This document shows, piece after piece, positions 47,331 to 54,282 of a stretch of DNA of 64,000 bases. Position 1 is the stretch's first letter. Each line of letters opens with the position of its first letter. The DNA is taken from NCBI GenBank assembly GCA_919901855.1, contig CAKKQC010000022.1, positions 94,251-158,250 on the forward strand, given 5' to 3'. The DNA is from a bacterium. Lineage in GTDB: Bacteria > Oederibacteriota > CAKKQC01. The notes below the pieces were generated by a model that was not told where the DNA came from, searched no databases, and was given only the letters and a program-made list of their open reading frames with translations. A program made the translations under genes and the position numbers.

Positions 47331-48781
47331 TGGCCAAACGCGCGCTCCTGATCAACCCCCCGACGGGGCTGTACATCCGGGAAGACCGGTGCCAGGCCCC
47401 GCTCAAGGGCATGGCCGCGACCACGGCCCGGCCCCCGCTCGACCTCGCGTACATGGCCGCGACGATGGAGTCCGCGGGCGTCGAGTGCCGGATCAAGGAC
47501 TACCCCGTGCAGGGCGGCGGCTGGGCCGAGTTCGGACAGGAACTCCGGGAGTTCAAGCCCGACCTCCTCTTCATCTCCGTGACCAGCTTCACGATTCAGG
47601 ACGACCTCGTCGCGTGCCGGGCGGCCAAGGACGCGCTGGGCGACGCGGTCACGACCGTGGCCAAGGGCGCGCACATCTCGGTAATGGCCCGCGAGACGCT
47701 GGAGAAGAACCCGGCGCTCGACATCGCGATCATGGGGGAGTACGAGCTGGCGGCGAAGGAGATCGCGCTCGCGACCGACCTCCGCAAGGTCTACGGCCTC
47801 TCGTTCCGCGATCGCGCTACGGGGAGCATCGTCACCACCGAGGCCCGGCGGTTCCTCGAGACCCTGGACATCCTTCCGTTCCCGGCCCGCCACCTCCTCG
47901 ACAACAAGATGTACCTGCGCCCCGACACCGGCCAGATGCAGACGACGGTCCAGACCTGCCGGGGCTGCGGCGCGAACTGCATCTTTTGCCTCTCCGGCAC
48001 CGTCTACGGCAAAAAGGTCCGGGTCCGGAGCCCCCGGAACGTCGTGGACGAGCTGGAGCAGTGCGTGCGCGTCCACAAGATCAAGGACTTCTTCTTCCGG
48101 GCCGACACCTTCACGTGGAACCGCCCATGGGTCATGGAGGTCTGCCAGGGCATCCTGGACCGCAAGCTCGACATCCGCTGGGTCTGCAACAGCCGGGTGG
48201 ACACGATCGACGCCGAGCGCCTCGCGATCATGAAGAAGGCCGGCTGCCACGGCGTCGCGTTCGGGATCGAGAGCGGGGTGCAGGAGATCCTGAACAAGAT
48301 CAAGAAGGGCACAACCCTCGAGAAGGCCCGCGAAGCCGTCGCCCTCTCGAAGGCCAGCGGAATGAAGACCCTCCTGTACTTCGTCATGGGGCTCCCGTGG
48401 GAGACCGAGGCCGACGTGCGCAAGTCCATCGACTTCGCCCTCGAGCTCGGCGGTGACTTCGTCGAGTTCCACCTCGCCATCCCGTTCCCGGGCACCGAAC
48501 TCCACGACATCGCCCAGCGCGACAAGCTGTACGCCGAGGAGTCCCTCGCGGGCTACGACTACAGCCGCACGCCGCTCAAGACCTACTACCTCTCGGGCGA
48601 ACAGCTCCTGAAGCTGCGCCGCGAGGCCTTCCGCCGCATCTACTTCCACCCGGCCTCGATCCTGCGGATCATGAAGACGATCATCCTGGGCCTTCGTTCC
48701 CCCTCCCAGCTCTGGTACACCTTGAAGTTTGGCGCCTCCAAGATGGCCAGTCTCGTCCTGTCGCGGGAGGAGAATCGGTGA
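47330..48781 (+). CDS. B12-binding radical SAM enzyme
   Basis: 483 residues. N-terminal cobalamin-binding domain (ALLINPPTG, LAYMAATMESAGVE, LLFISVTSFT) to about residue 180, then a radical SAM barrel with the CxxxCxxC cluster motif in GCGANCIFC near residue 208. GIESGVQEILNKIKKGTT follows near 320. The family includes methyltransferases and cyclases acting on lipids, sugars and hopanoids. It closes the glycan cluster, so modification of a glycolipid or undecaprenyl-linked sugar is a reasonable guess. Substrate unknown. Confidence 0.85.
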   Translation: MAKRALLINPPTGLYIREDRCQAPLKGMAATTARPPLDLAYMAATMESAGVECRIKDYPVQGGGWAEFGQELREFKPDLLFISVTSFTIQDDLVACRAAKDALGDAVTTVAKGAHISVMARETLEKNPALDIAIMGEYELAAKEIALATDLRKVYGLSFRDRATGSIVTTEARRFLETLDILPFPARHLLDNKMYLRPDTGQMQTTVQTCRGCGANCIFCLSGTVYGKKVRVRSPRNVVDELEQCVRVHKIKDFFFRADTFTWNRPWVMEVCQGILDRKLDIRWVCNSRVDTIDAERLAIMKKAGCHGVAFGIESGVQEILNKIKKGTTLEKAREAVALSKASGMKTLLYFVMGLPWETEADVRKSIDFALELGGDFVEFHLAIPFPGTELHDIAQRDKLYAEESLAGYDYSRTPLKTYYLSGEQLLKLRREAFRRIYFHPASILRIMKTIILGLRSPSQLWYTLKFGASKMASLVLSREENR

Positions 48782-48785
48782 ATGC

Positions 48786-49259
48786 GTGCGGCCCAGTATT
48801 GTGAAGGTGGGACCGCGGTCTCGGTACGAGTTTGAGGATCTTCAGCGGATCGTCTCGAGCCACACCAATGCCGTGCTTGCGTGGATCGGGTTCTTTCTCA
48901 CAGTAAACATAGCGGGGCTTGCAGGTTGGTCCGTTCTCTTGAAGACACCCTTCTCTCCGGTTCAGGCGTGTTTCTGGGAGTTCTATCACGGAGTGCTTCT
49001 TGTCATTGTGAACTTCGCGCTCTTGGTCATGCACTATCGTGAACGGACCACTCGTGATCAGGCGATGCTTCGGATGAGGAGGTATGTCAGGAGCGCGGAG
49101 GATCGTACTGGATGGAGAGGGAAGACGTGGCTGGTATGGAATCTTCTCAATGGGATCGCAATTCTATTCTGGGGTTTCGTAGTCTACTCGATGCTCACCG
49201 GGGACAATACCCCGTGCAAGGGCAATTTCCGCATGCTTCTCAGTTTTGGCCTGATGTAG
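48786..49259 (+). CDS. Three-helix membrane protein of unknown function
   Basis: 157 residues from GTG 48786. A short charged N-terminus (RYEFEDLQRIVSSHTN) is followed by helices at about residues 28-50 (AVLAWIGFFLTVNIAGLAGW), 65-80 and 118-136 (LVWNLLNGIAILFWGFVVYS), with a basic cytoplasmic loop between the last two. Codon use is less GC-rich than the upstream cluster. It faces the ATPase/PIN pair tail to tail across a 197-base gap. I do not recognise the family; it could be an effector or immunity partner, or unrelated. Confidence 0.5.
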   Translation: MRPSIVKVGPRSRYEFEDLQRIVSSHTNAVLAWIGFFLTVNIAGLAGWSVLLKTPFSPVQACFWEFYHGVLLVIVNFALLVMHYRERTTRDQAMLRMRRYVRSAEDRTGWRGKTWLVWNLLNGIAILFWGFVVYSMLTGDNTPCKGNFRMLLSFGLM

Positions 49260-49335
49260 GCGAGGTGTTGCGGGGCGGGCCTCGGGGCTAACTACTACTC
49301 ACTGGCAAAGAGCACCTCGATGCAGGGAAGAGGGA

Positions 49336-49349
49336 CGCCCTTCAGGGCG
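49336..49349. repeat. Small CTTCAG-centred palindrome
   Basis: CGCCCTTCAGGGCG is a 6-bp inverted repeat around TC, in the intergenic gap between two accessory genes. It has the same CTTCAG centre as the palindrome at 63967-63986. It may be a REP-like element or a bidirectional transcription end. Confidence 0.35.
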
Positions 49350-49456
49350 CGCATGATTGAACGGCTGTCCCGGACTCTCCCCTTTCCGGCTCGAATACGA
49401 ATGTCCGATTGATTTATCCGTATCTCACACATCAGGTGGCAGTTGCGTGGTGGCGA

Positions 49457-50011
49457 TTAGCAGCTACCCAGATTGCACCAGTTCTGTTCCGGGGCGCCAG
49501 CACGAATCCATCTGATCACGCGGTCATCTCCGTCCTGGGGTCGCACCCACATTGTGCCCCGAACCTTCTTCAGCTGGTCAGCGTAGCGTGCGTACAGCTT
49601 GCGTGCGCGCTGGTCGACCGAGACAATCCGCCTGTCTGTTACGATTGCGGCGGCGACGATACACACATCCTTGAGCATCGCTCCTCGCCCCTTGCATTCC
49701 GGAACGAGAGCGACGATCGCATTTCGTAGGTGCATGCGACGGCGTTCCAGCCCTAGACTTTCAAGGGACTCTTGCCCAACAACACGTTCATTGTTGATCA
49801 TCAGCTGATACCATGTCGTGGCGTAACCGCCCGCATGCCTGTCCCATTCAGCCTTGATCTCCGCAGAGAAGACAACCGTGTGGCGTCTCTCAAACACGAC
49901 GTCAAGAACACTCCTGCAGGCTCTGCCATCGACTGACAGCGTATCCAGTGCGCCCGCCATTGCTGCGACGCACGCGTCGATGACGAGCCGCTTGGAAGAT
50001 GGCCGAGACAT
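49457..50011 (-). CDS. PIN-like nuclease partner of the ATPase
   Basis: 184 residues, minus strand. PIN-domain pattern: Asp12 in LVIDACVAAM, Glu51 and Glu55 in SAEIKAEWDRH, Asp115 in MLKDVCIVAAAI and Asp126/Asp133 in VTDRRIVSVDQRARKL. Together these could form the acidic metal site of an RNase/DNase. It starts three bases after the stop of the upstream ATPase gene, so both come from one mRNA. It is longer than VapC toxins and has no antitoxin-like neighbour, so it is not a standard VapBC toxin. Probably the effector nuclease of a two-gene system. Confidence 0.6.
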   Translation of the reverse strand: MSRPSSKRLVIDACVAAMAGALDTLSVDGRACRSVLDVVFERRHTVVFSAEIKAEWDRHAGGYATTWYQLMINNERVVGQESLESLGLERRRMHLRNAIVALVPECKGRGAMLKDVCIVAAAIVTDRRIVSVDQRARKLYARYADQLKKVRGTMWVRPQDGDDRVIRWIRAGAPEQNWCNLGSC

Positions 50012-50014
50012 TCC

Positions 50015-51391
50015 TTACCGTCGGCGGCGCGATTGCGTCGCGTCAAGGAACCGCCGCTGCAACGACATCAGCCCTGGGCCGAAATCATCCGGCCAGCCGG
50101 GCGTTCGTCCGTGCTTCGTAATCCGAGCTGACGTGACTTTCGTCATGCCTTGCTTGTCCTGTTCGAACCAATGCATGGCCACCTTATCGGGAGAAAGCTT
50201 CCGCCTCGCGACTAGCGTCTGGATCGCCAACACGAGGAGATGGCTGTGCGTTTCCACAACGACATCGACGCCTCTTTCAACTGCTCGAGCGAGCACTCCA
50301 GCCATCTCCTCTTGGGCTTTAGGATGTAGGTGGATCTCCGGTTGCTCCACGTATACGAGCTGACCTTCCTCTGCGGCGTGGAGCGCGACTATGACGGGGA
50401 CCGCCTGCGATGTGCCGAACCCGACGTGTGCGATGTTGACAAGATCTCGGGCGCCGCCTTGGCTTGGCTGCAACGTTCTGCCCACATGGATTGCAGTCTG
50501 CACATCGTTGCCCCTGATTGGAACGGGCTCAATCTTCCATGTAAGCCCAAGAGATCGAAGGTCGCTACGAAGATCCCGAAGCTCGCTCGATGATTTGGTT
50601 GCCACCCAATCGTTAAGGATGCTGGCAACGTACTTCTCGAATGTTCCCGGGAACGTGTATCCGACTGCCGAAACTGGATAGGTGAGCTCCGGGTTCCCCC
50701 GGAGCCCGGGGACGTGGATGATGCCGCGGACTAGGGATGCGGCCATCTCTGCAGGGAAGGGGTAGATCCAGCGGTATTGTCTCGTCTTGCGGCCTCGCAT
50801 CCAATAAAGGGACCATTCGAAAAAGCAGCGATCCCGAAGGATTGCCCAGTGGTGATCGCCGCGTCTAAGCACGTGCTGAGGGGCGGCTCTTCGAATCTCG
50901 GGAGGGACGGACATTCTTACATCATCTCGACCCATGCCTAGCCTTAGGGTCACAGACCTTGGTCCCTCCTTCGCCGTCATAGAGCGCAAATCTACCCCTC
51001 GAGGGCGGCGTCTCCTGAATGTCGTCGAGATGCTCCGATTAGCGTCGATGCCTATTTCCACCGTCATCTTGGAAGCCGTGCCCTTTGCAGGAGAGTGCGA
51101 GAACAGCTGGTCCGCGAGTATGAAATGCACGTTGGGCCCATCGAGTCGCAACGCTCCTGGATCGACCTCGGACTCGAGCGTCTGCTTCATCAAGAGAAGT
51201 GGTTGCATCATGCTTGACTTGCCCGAGCTGTTTCGGCCGGCGAGTATCGTCAGAGGGCGAATATCGATCCGCTGACGATTCATGATCGATTTGTACCCCG
51301 TTACAGCTAACGACGATATTCTGTCTCCGCGATGGAACGGGGCTTCAGCGAATCGCCGCCCTTTCCTGGGTCGTTTCGCGATCTTAACCAT
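50015..51391 (-). CDS. AAA/OLD-like ATPase with DUF3696-type C-terminus
   Basis: 458 residues, minus strand. Walker A GRNSSGKSS at residues 52-60, the Walker B and signature region EQPEIHLHP at 349-357, and the switch His in ETHSHLL near 382. The C-terminal WPDDFGPG near 433 matches DUF3696. These are SMC/OLD-type ATPases frequent in phage-defence loci. Residues 100-300 form an insert with no recognised motif. The gene begins with a TATCAT box seven bases upstream of its ATG (leaderless). It is co-directional and nearly contiguous with the PIN-like gene. Confidence 0.75.
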   Translation of the reverse strand: MVKIAKRPRKGRRFAEAPFHRGDRISSLAVTGYKSIMNRQRIDIRPLTILAGRNSSGKSSMMQPLLLMKQTLESEVDPGALRLDGPNVHFILADQLFSHSPAKGTASKMTVEIGIDANRSISTTFRRRRPRGVDLRSMTAKEGPRSVTLRLGMGRDDVRMSVPPEIRRAAPQHVLRRGDHHWAILRDRCFFEWSLYWMRGRKTRQYRWIYPFPAEMAASLVRGIIHVPGLRGNPELTYPVSAVGYTFPGTFEKYVASILNDWVATKSSSELRDLRSDLRSLGLTWKIEPVPIRGNDVQTAIHVGRTLQPSQGGARDLVNIAHVGFGTSQAVPVIVALHAAEEGQLVYVEQPEIHLHPKAQEEMAGVLARAVERGVDVVVETHSHLLVLAIQTLVARRKLSPDKVAMHWFEQDKQGMTKVTSARITKHGRTPGWPDDFGPGLMSLQRRFLDATQSRRRR

Positions 51392-51398
51392 ATTGCTG

Positions 51399-51404
51399 AT
51401 GATA
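51399..51404 (-). promoter_or_regulatory. -10 box directly before the ATPase gene (leaderless)
   Basis: On the minus strand TATCAT is followed by seven bases and then ATG (51391-51389). A weak TTTCCA -35 sits about 17 bases upstream. No ribosome site is visible. Confidence 0.4.
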
Positions 51405-51549
51405 CCGAAGGGCGCATGCCATGGAAAGGGGAGGCCCGGGAGCGGGCAATGAATGCTTGCAGGAGATCCGAGGGAGAGCCCTTCCCGTAGGTGAGGGACC
51501 TTCCTCCGATCATGCGAATCTCACGGTGGACGTGTGTTAAGGTCATGGC

Positions 51550-51615
51550 GTGAAGATCGGGCACACGGAGATCCGCCCCATCGAGGCCATCGAGAAGTGG
51601 CAGATCGCTCCCTGA
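51550..51615 (+). CDS. Possible 21-residue leaderless leader ORF
   Basis: An extended -10 (TGT plus TAAGGT, about 51535-51543) lies six bases before GTG 51550. The ORF encodes about 21 residues, beginning KIGHTEIRPIEAIEKWQ, and stops at TGA 51613-51615, past the GTG 51597 of the next gene. The spacing matches the other leaderless starts, and the overlap would couple its translation to the downstream gene. It could also be a chance open frame. Confidence 0.3.
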   Translation: MKIGHTEIRPIEAIEKWQIAP

Positions 51616-52859
51616 CCGCCGTTGCGATCGCGATCATGATGCTGGGGGCGGGGGGTGTGGCGGCAGGACCCGCGGGTGATCCCTTGGAAGCCTTCGCGGA
51701 GATGGCGCGGCAGGCGAGGGCGGAACGGGCGGCGCTCCGGTTCCCGGACCACAAGAAGCTCATCGCCTTCTCCCAGGATGCCCTGCTCCCGGAGGACTTG
51801 GCGAAGCGCTCGGACGAGATCGCGGGATGGGGCCTCGACGGCGTGGTGCTCGAGATGAAAGCGCTGAAGCGCGGATTCTCCCCCGATCCCGTGGATGAGG
51901 CGGCCCTCGCGGTGGATTACGGGGCGCTCGCGGGGCTGAAGGAGACCAAGCTGACGGACAACTTCGTCCTCTGCTGGGCCACCTCCACCCTGGACTGGTT
52001 CGACGAGAAGGAGTGGGCGGCCGCCCTCCGGAACACGAGACTGATCGCCCGCGGCGCGCTCCTCGGCCAGTGCGCCGGGATCCTCTTCGACCCCGAATGC
52101 TACGGTCCGAACGTGTGGCGATGGCACGGGGCGAAGCGCTTCGGCAAGAAGACGTTTGCCGAGTACCGGGCGAGAGTCGAGCGGTGCGGGGAGGAGTGGA
52201 TGCGGGCGGTCGAGGAGGAGCTCCCCGCCCCGCGTATCCTCGCCCTCTTCCTCACCGGATGCGAGGGGCTGGCGTACCAGTCGCGGAAGGGCGCGGACGA
52301 GGTCCGGAAACAGCAGGAGACGGCCGAGAAGGGCATGGTCTTCAACTACGCGCTCCTGTCGGCCTTCATGGAGGGGATGATCCGGGCGGCCTCCCCGCGG
52401 GCCATGATCATCGACGGGAACGAGCCGGCCTACTACTTCCCGTACGAGGGGTCGCATCCGACGTACGCGTCGTACTTCAGGGACCGCGCGGCTGGCGCCT
52501 TCTTCCCACCCGAGGTCGCACGCAGGTACACGGGAATCGTCCGGCTGGGCTCCACGTTCTACCCGAACTTCTGCCTCGGTCTGTACGAGCCCAAGTGGAG
52601 CGGCGCGGACCGGCTGGCACCCGCGGACCAACGGCGCTGGCTCGAGCACAACGTCTACTGGGCGTTCAGGACGTCGCAGGAGTACGTGTGGGAGTACCTG
52701 GACCCGCCCCTGACGCGATGGGGCGGCAAACTGCCGGACGGGTACGCGGAGGCGGTGAAACGCGGCCGGGCGAAGGCGGAGACGGGAGCCCCGCTCGGGT
52801 TCGAGCTACCGGGCCACCTGGCCCCGCTGTGGACGGAATGGGACAAGGGTGGTCCGTAG
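51597..52859 (+). CDS. Secreted TIM-barrel-like protein of unknown function
   Basis: 420 residues from GTG 51597, with signal peptide VAIAIMMLGAGGVAAG. IAGWGLDGVVLEMKAL, GILFDPECYGPN and MIIDGNEPAYYFPYEG suggest a glycoside-hydrolase-like barrel, with an acidic DPE and DGNE that could be catalytic, but I cannot assign a family. The frame is open back to 51534, but the signal peptide supports the later start. Its end overlaps the Asl1-like fragment. Confidence 0.55.
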   Translation: MADRSLTAVAIAIMMLGAGGVAAGPAGDPLEAFAEMARQARAERAALRFPDHKKLIAFSQDALLPEDLAKRSDEIAGWGLDGVVLEMKALKRGFSPDPVDEAALAVDYGALAGLKETKLTDNFVLCWATSTLDWFDEKEWAAALRNTRLIARGALLGQCAGILFDPECYGPNVWRWHGAKRFGKKTFAEYRARVERCGEEWMRAVEEELPAPRILALFLTGCEGLAYQSRKGADEVRKQQETAEKGMVFNYALLSAFMEGMIRAASPRAMIIDGNEPAYYFPYEGSHPTYASYFRDRAAGAFFPPEVARRYTGIVRLGSTFYPNFCLGLYEPKWSGADRLAPADQRRWLEHNVYWAFRTSQEYVWEYLDPPLTRWGGKLPDGYAEAVKRGRAKAETGAPLGFELPGHLAPLWTEWDKGGP

Positions 52860-53128
52860 CGTGGCCCTCCTCGCGATGGCGCTGGCGATGGCGGGCATGA
52901 CCCCCGTGGTGACGCCCAAGAAGGGCGTCGGGCACTGGGGAGACCGCCTGCCGAACGCCCCCGACGTACTCGGGTGCAGTTGGTACTACAACTGGGGTCC
53001 GCGGCCGGAGACGGAGCCGGGCGGGGTCAAGGCCGAGTTCGTGCCCATGATTTGGAGCGGCGCATTCGCCACGGCGGAGAACCTCGCGCACGTGACGTCG
53101 GCCGGGTACACGGCCCTCCTCGGGTTCA
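52847..53128 (+). repeat. Direct repeat copy 1 (282 bp)
   Basis: Aligns without gaps to 53858-54139. By eye about nine of ten bases match, beginning at GGGTGGTCCGTAGCG and ending at CGGGTTCA. Each copy encodes the N-terminus of an Asl1-like glycosidase. The pair flanks the phd/PIN toxin-antitoxin module. Confidence 0.75.
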
Positions 53129-53163
53129 CCGAAGATGGGGCCGAAGATGGGGTCAGAGCTTGA
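52849..53163 (+). pseudogene. Truncated Asl1-like glycosidase (copy 1)
   Basis: 104 codons. Signal peptide VALLAMALAMAGMTPVVT, then the start of a Glyco_hydro_cc (Asl1-like) domain: KKGVGHWGDRL, LGCSWYYNWGP and EFVPMIWSGAF. The catalytic FNEPD motif present in the second copy is lost: after LLGFTE the frame runs into a GAAGATGGGG tandem repeat and stops. It is an N-terminal remnant. Confidence 0.65.
53131..53154 (+). repeat. 12-bp tandem repeat at a break point
   Basis: GAAGATGGGGCC is followed by GAAGATGGGGTC. It lies exactly where homology between the two 282-bp copies ends, and is followed by the AT-richer GAGCTTGACATTTGACATT. It may be the scar of the event that truncated copy 1. Confidence 0.4.
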
Positions 53164-53179
53164 CATTTGACATTCCGGA

Positions 53180-53208
53180 TTGACATGAGGGGCGGAGTGG
53201 ACTAGACT
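53180..53208 (+). promoter_or_regulatory. Promoter of the phd/PIN module
   Basis: A perfect TTGACA (53180-53185), 17-base spacer and TAGACT (53203-53208). Predicted start about 53215, three bases before ATG 53218, so the mRNA is nearly leaderless. Confidence 0.65.
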
Positions 53209-53216
53209 TAGTCCAC
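53197..53216. promoter_or_regulatory. Operator palindrome of the phd/PIN module
   Basis: GTGGACTA and TAGTCCAC form a perfect 8-bp inverted repeat with a 4-base centre. It covers the -10 box and transcription start, the expected site for autorepression by the antitoxin or the toxin-antitoxin complex. Confidence 0.65.
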
Positions 53217-53217
53217 A

Positions 53218-53454
53218 ATGGCTGTCAACGTGCACGAAGCAAAGACCCACCTTTCGAAACTGCTGAACCGGGTGGCGGCGGGCGAGGAGATCGTGATCGC
53301 CCGGTACGGGCGGCCGGCGGCCCGGATGGTGCCGATCCGGAAGGTGACGGGCCCGCGGCAGCTCGGGGGGCTCAAGGGGAAGATTCATATCGCCGGGGAC
53401 TTCGACGCTCCGCTTCCGGCGAAGCTCCTGCGCCGCTTTCACGGGGCGGTGTGA
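53218..53454 (+). CDS. Phd/YefM-family antitoxin
   Basis: 78 residues: VNVHEAKTHLSKLLNRVAAGEEIVIARYGRPAARMVPI is the Phd/YefM DNA-binding core, followed by a short toxin-binding tail (PAKLLRRFHGAV). It should repress its own promoter through the adjacent palindrome and neutralise the PIN toxin encoded next, which overlaps by four bases. Confidence 0.88.
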   Translation: MAVNVHEAKTHLSKLLNRVAAGEEIVIARYGRPAARMVPIRKVTGPRQLGGLKGKIHIAGDFDAPLPAKLLRRFHGAV

Positions 53455-53840
53455 AACTCCTCCTCGACACCCATATTCTGCTGTGGGCCATGGCGGGGGA
53501 TGAGCGAATGCGCCCGGCGGCTCGCCGGGCGATCACGGACTCGGCTAACACGGTCTACGTGAGCGCCGCAAGTGCATGGGAGATCGCGATCAAGGCAGGC
53601 CTGGGGCGAGTTCGTATCCCTCCGAACACGTCCAAGTGGTTGCCTGCCGAAATCGAGCGGAGCCAGTTCCTCGCGCTTCCCGTCACGATCGATCATGCGC
53701 TGGCCGTCGAGCGACTCCCGCGGCACCACAATGACCCCTTTGACCGCCTCCTCGTGGCCCAGGCAAAGGCCGACGGCCTGACGTTGGTGACCCACGATCG
53801 GAACCTGTGTCGATACGACATCGCCGTGCTCGAAGCTTGA
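53451..53840 (+). CDS. VapC-like PIN-domain toxin
   Basis: 129 residues. The PIN acidic residues appear in order: Asp in LLLDTHILLW (residue 6), Glu in SAASAWEIAIK (about 43), and Asp in HHNDPFDRLLVAQA and VTHDRNL. This is the HHxDPFDR subfamily that pairs with Phd-type antitoxins. A ribonuclease acting on tRNA or rRNA is the known family activity. It starts at GTG 53451, overlapping the antitoxin stop. Confidence 0.88.
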   Translation: MKLLLDTHILLWAMAGDERMRPAARRAITDSANTVYVSAASAWEIAIKAGLGRVRIPPNTSKWLPAEIERSQFLALPVTIDHALAVERLPRHHNDPFDRLLVAQAKADGLTLVTHDRNLCRYDIAVLEA

Positions 53841-53857
53841 GTTCCCGGGGGTATGGC

Positions 53858-54139
53858 GGGTGGTCCGTAGCGTCGTCCTTCTCGCGGCGGCGCTGGCGAT
53901 GGCGGGCATGACTCCCGTCGTGACACCCAAGAAGGGCGTCGGACACTGGGGGCACCGCCTGGCGAACGCCCCCGACGTGCTCGGGTGCAGTTGGTACTAC
54001 AACTGGGGGCCGCGGCCGGATTCGAAGGCGGACGCGGTCAAGGCCGAATTCGTGCCCATGATCTGGAGCGGCGCGTTTGCCACGGCGGAGAACCTCGCCC
54101 ACGTGACTTCGGCCGGGTACCCGGCCCTCCTCGGGTTCA
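53858..54139 (+). repeat. Direct repeat copy 2 (282 bp)
   Basis: Second copy of the 52847-53128 repeat, same length and no gaps. Here homologous coding sequence continues past the repeat end into the FNEPDGHGQADMT region, so this copy preserves more of the ancestral gene. Confidence 0.75.
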
Positions 54140-54282
54140 ACGAGCCGGACGGTCACGGGCAGGCGGACATGACCGTCGCGGAGGCCATCGCGATCTGGCC
54201 GAAGCTGGAGGCCACCGGACTCCGGTTGGGGAGCCCGGGGACGCTGACGCCGGTCGGCTTGGCCTGGATCTCGGCCCCATGA
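53860..54282 (+). pseudogene. Truncated Asl1-like glycosidase (copy 2)
   Basis: 140 codons. Same signal peptide and domain start as copy 1, continuing through LLGFNEPDGHGQADMTVAEA, which carries the family's catalytic Glu of the NEPD motif, to ATGLRLGSPGTLTPVGLAWI. A complete domain needs about 100 further residues, including the second catalytic Glu. The stop overlaps the start of the M23 peptidase gene (ATGA), so the 3' half has been replaced. Confidence 0.6.

Noticed and set aside
49457-51391. Calling the ATPase/PIN pair a VapBC toxin-antitoxin module
   Set aside because: The PIN-like protein is longer than VapC, its partner is a large ATPase rather than a small DNA-binding antitoxin, and no operator palindrome is seen.
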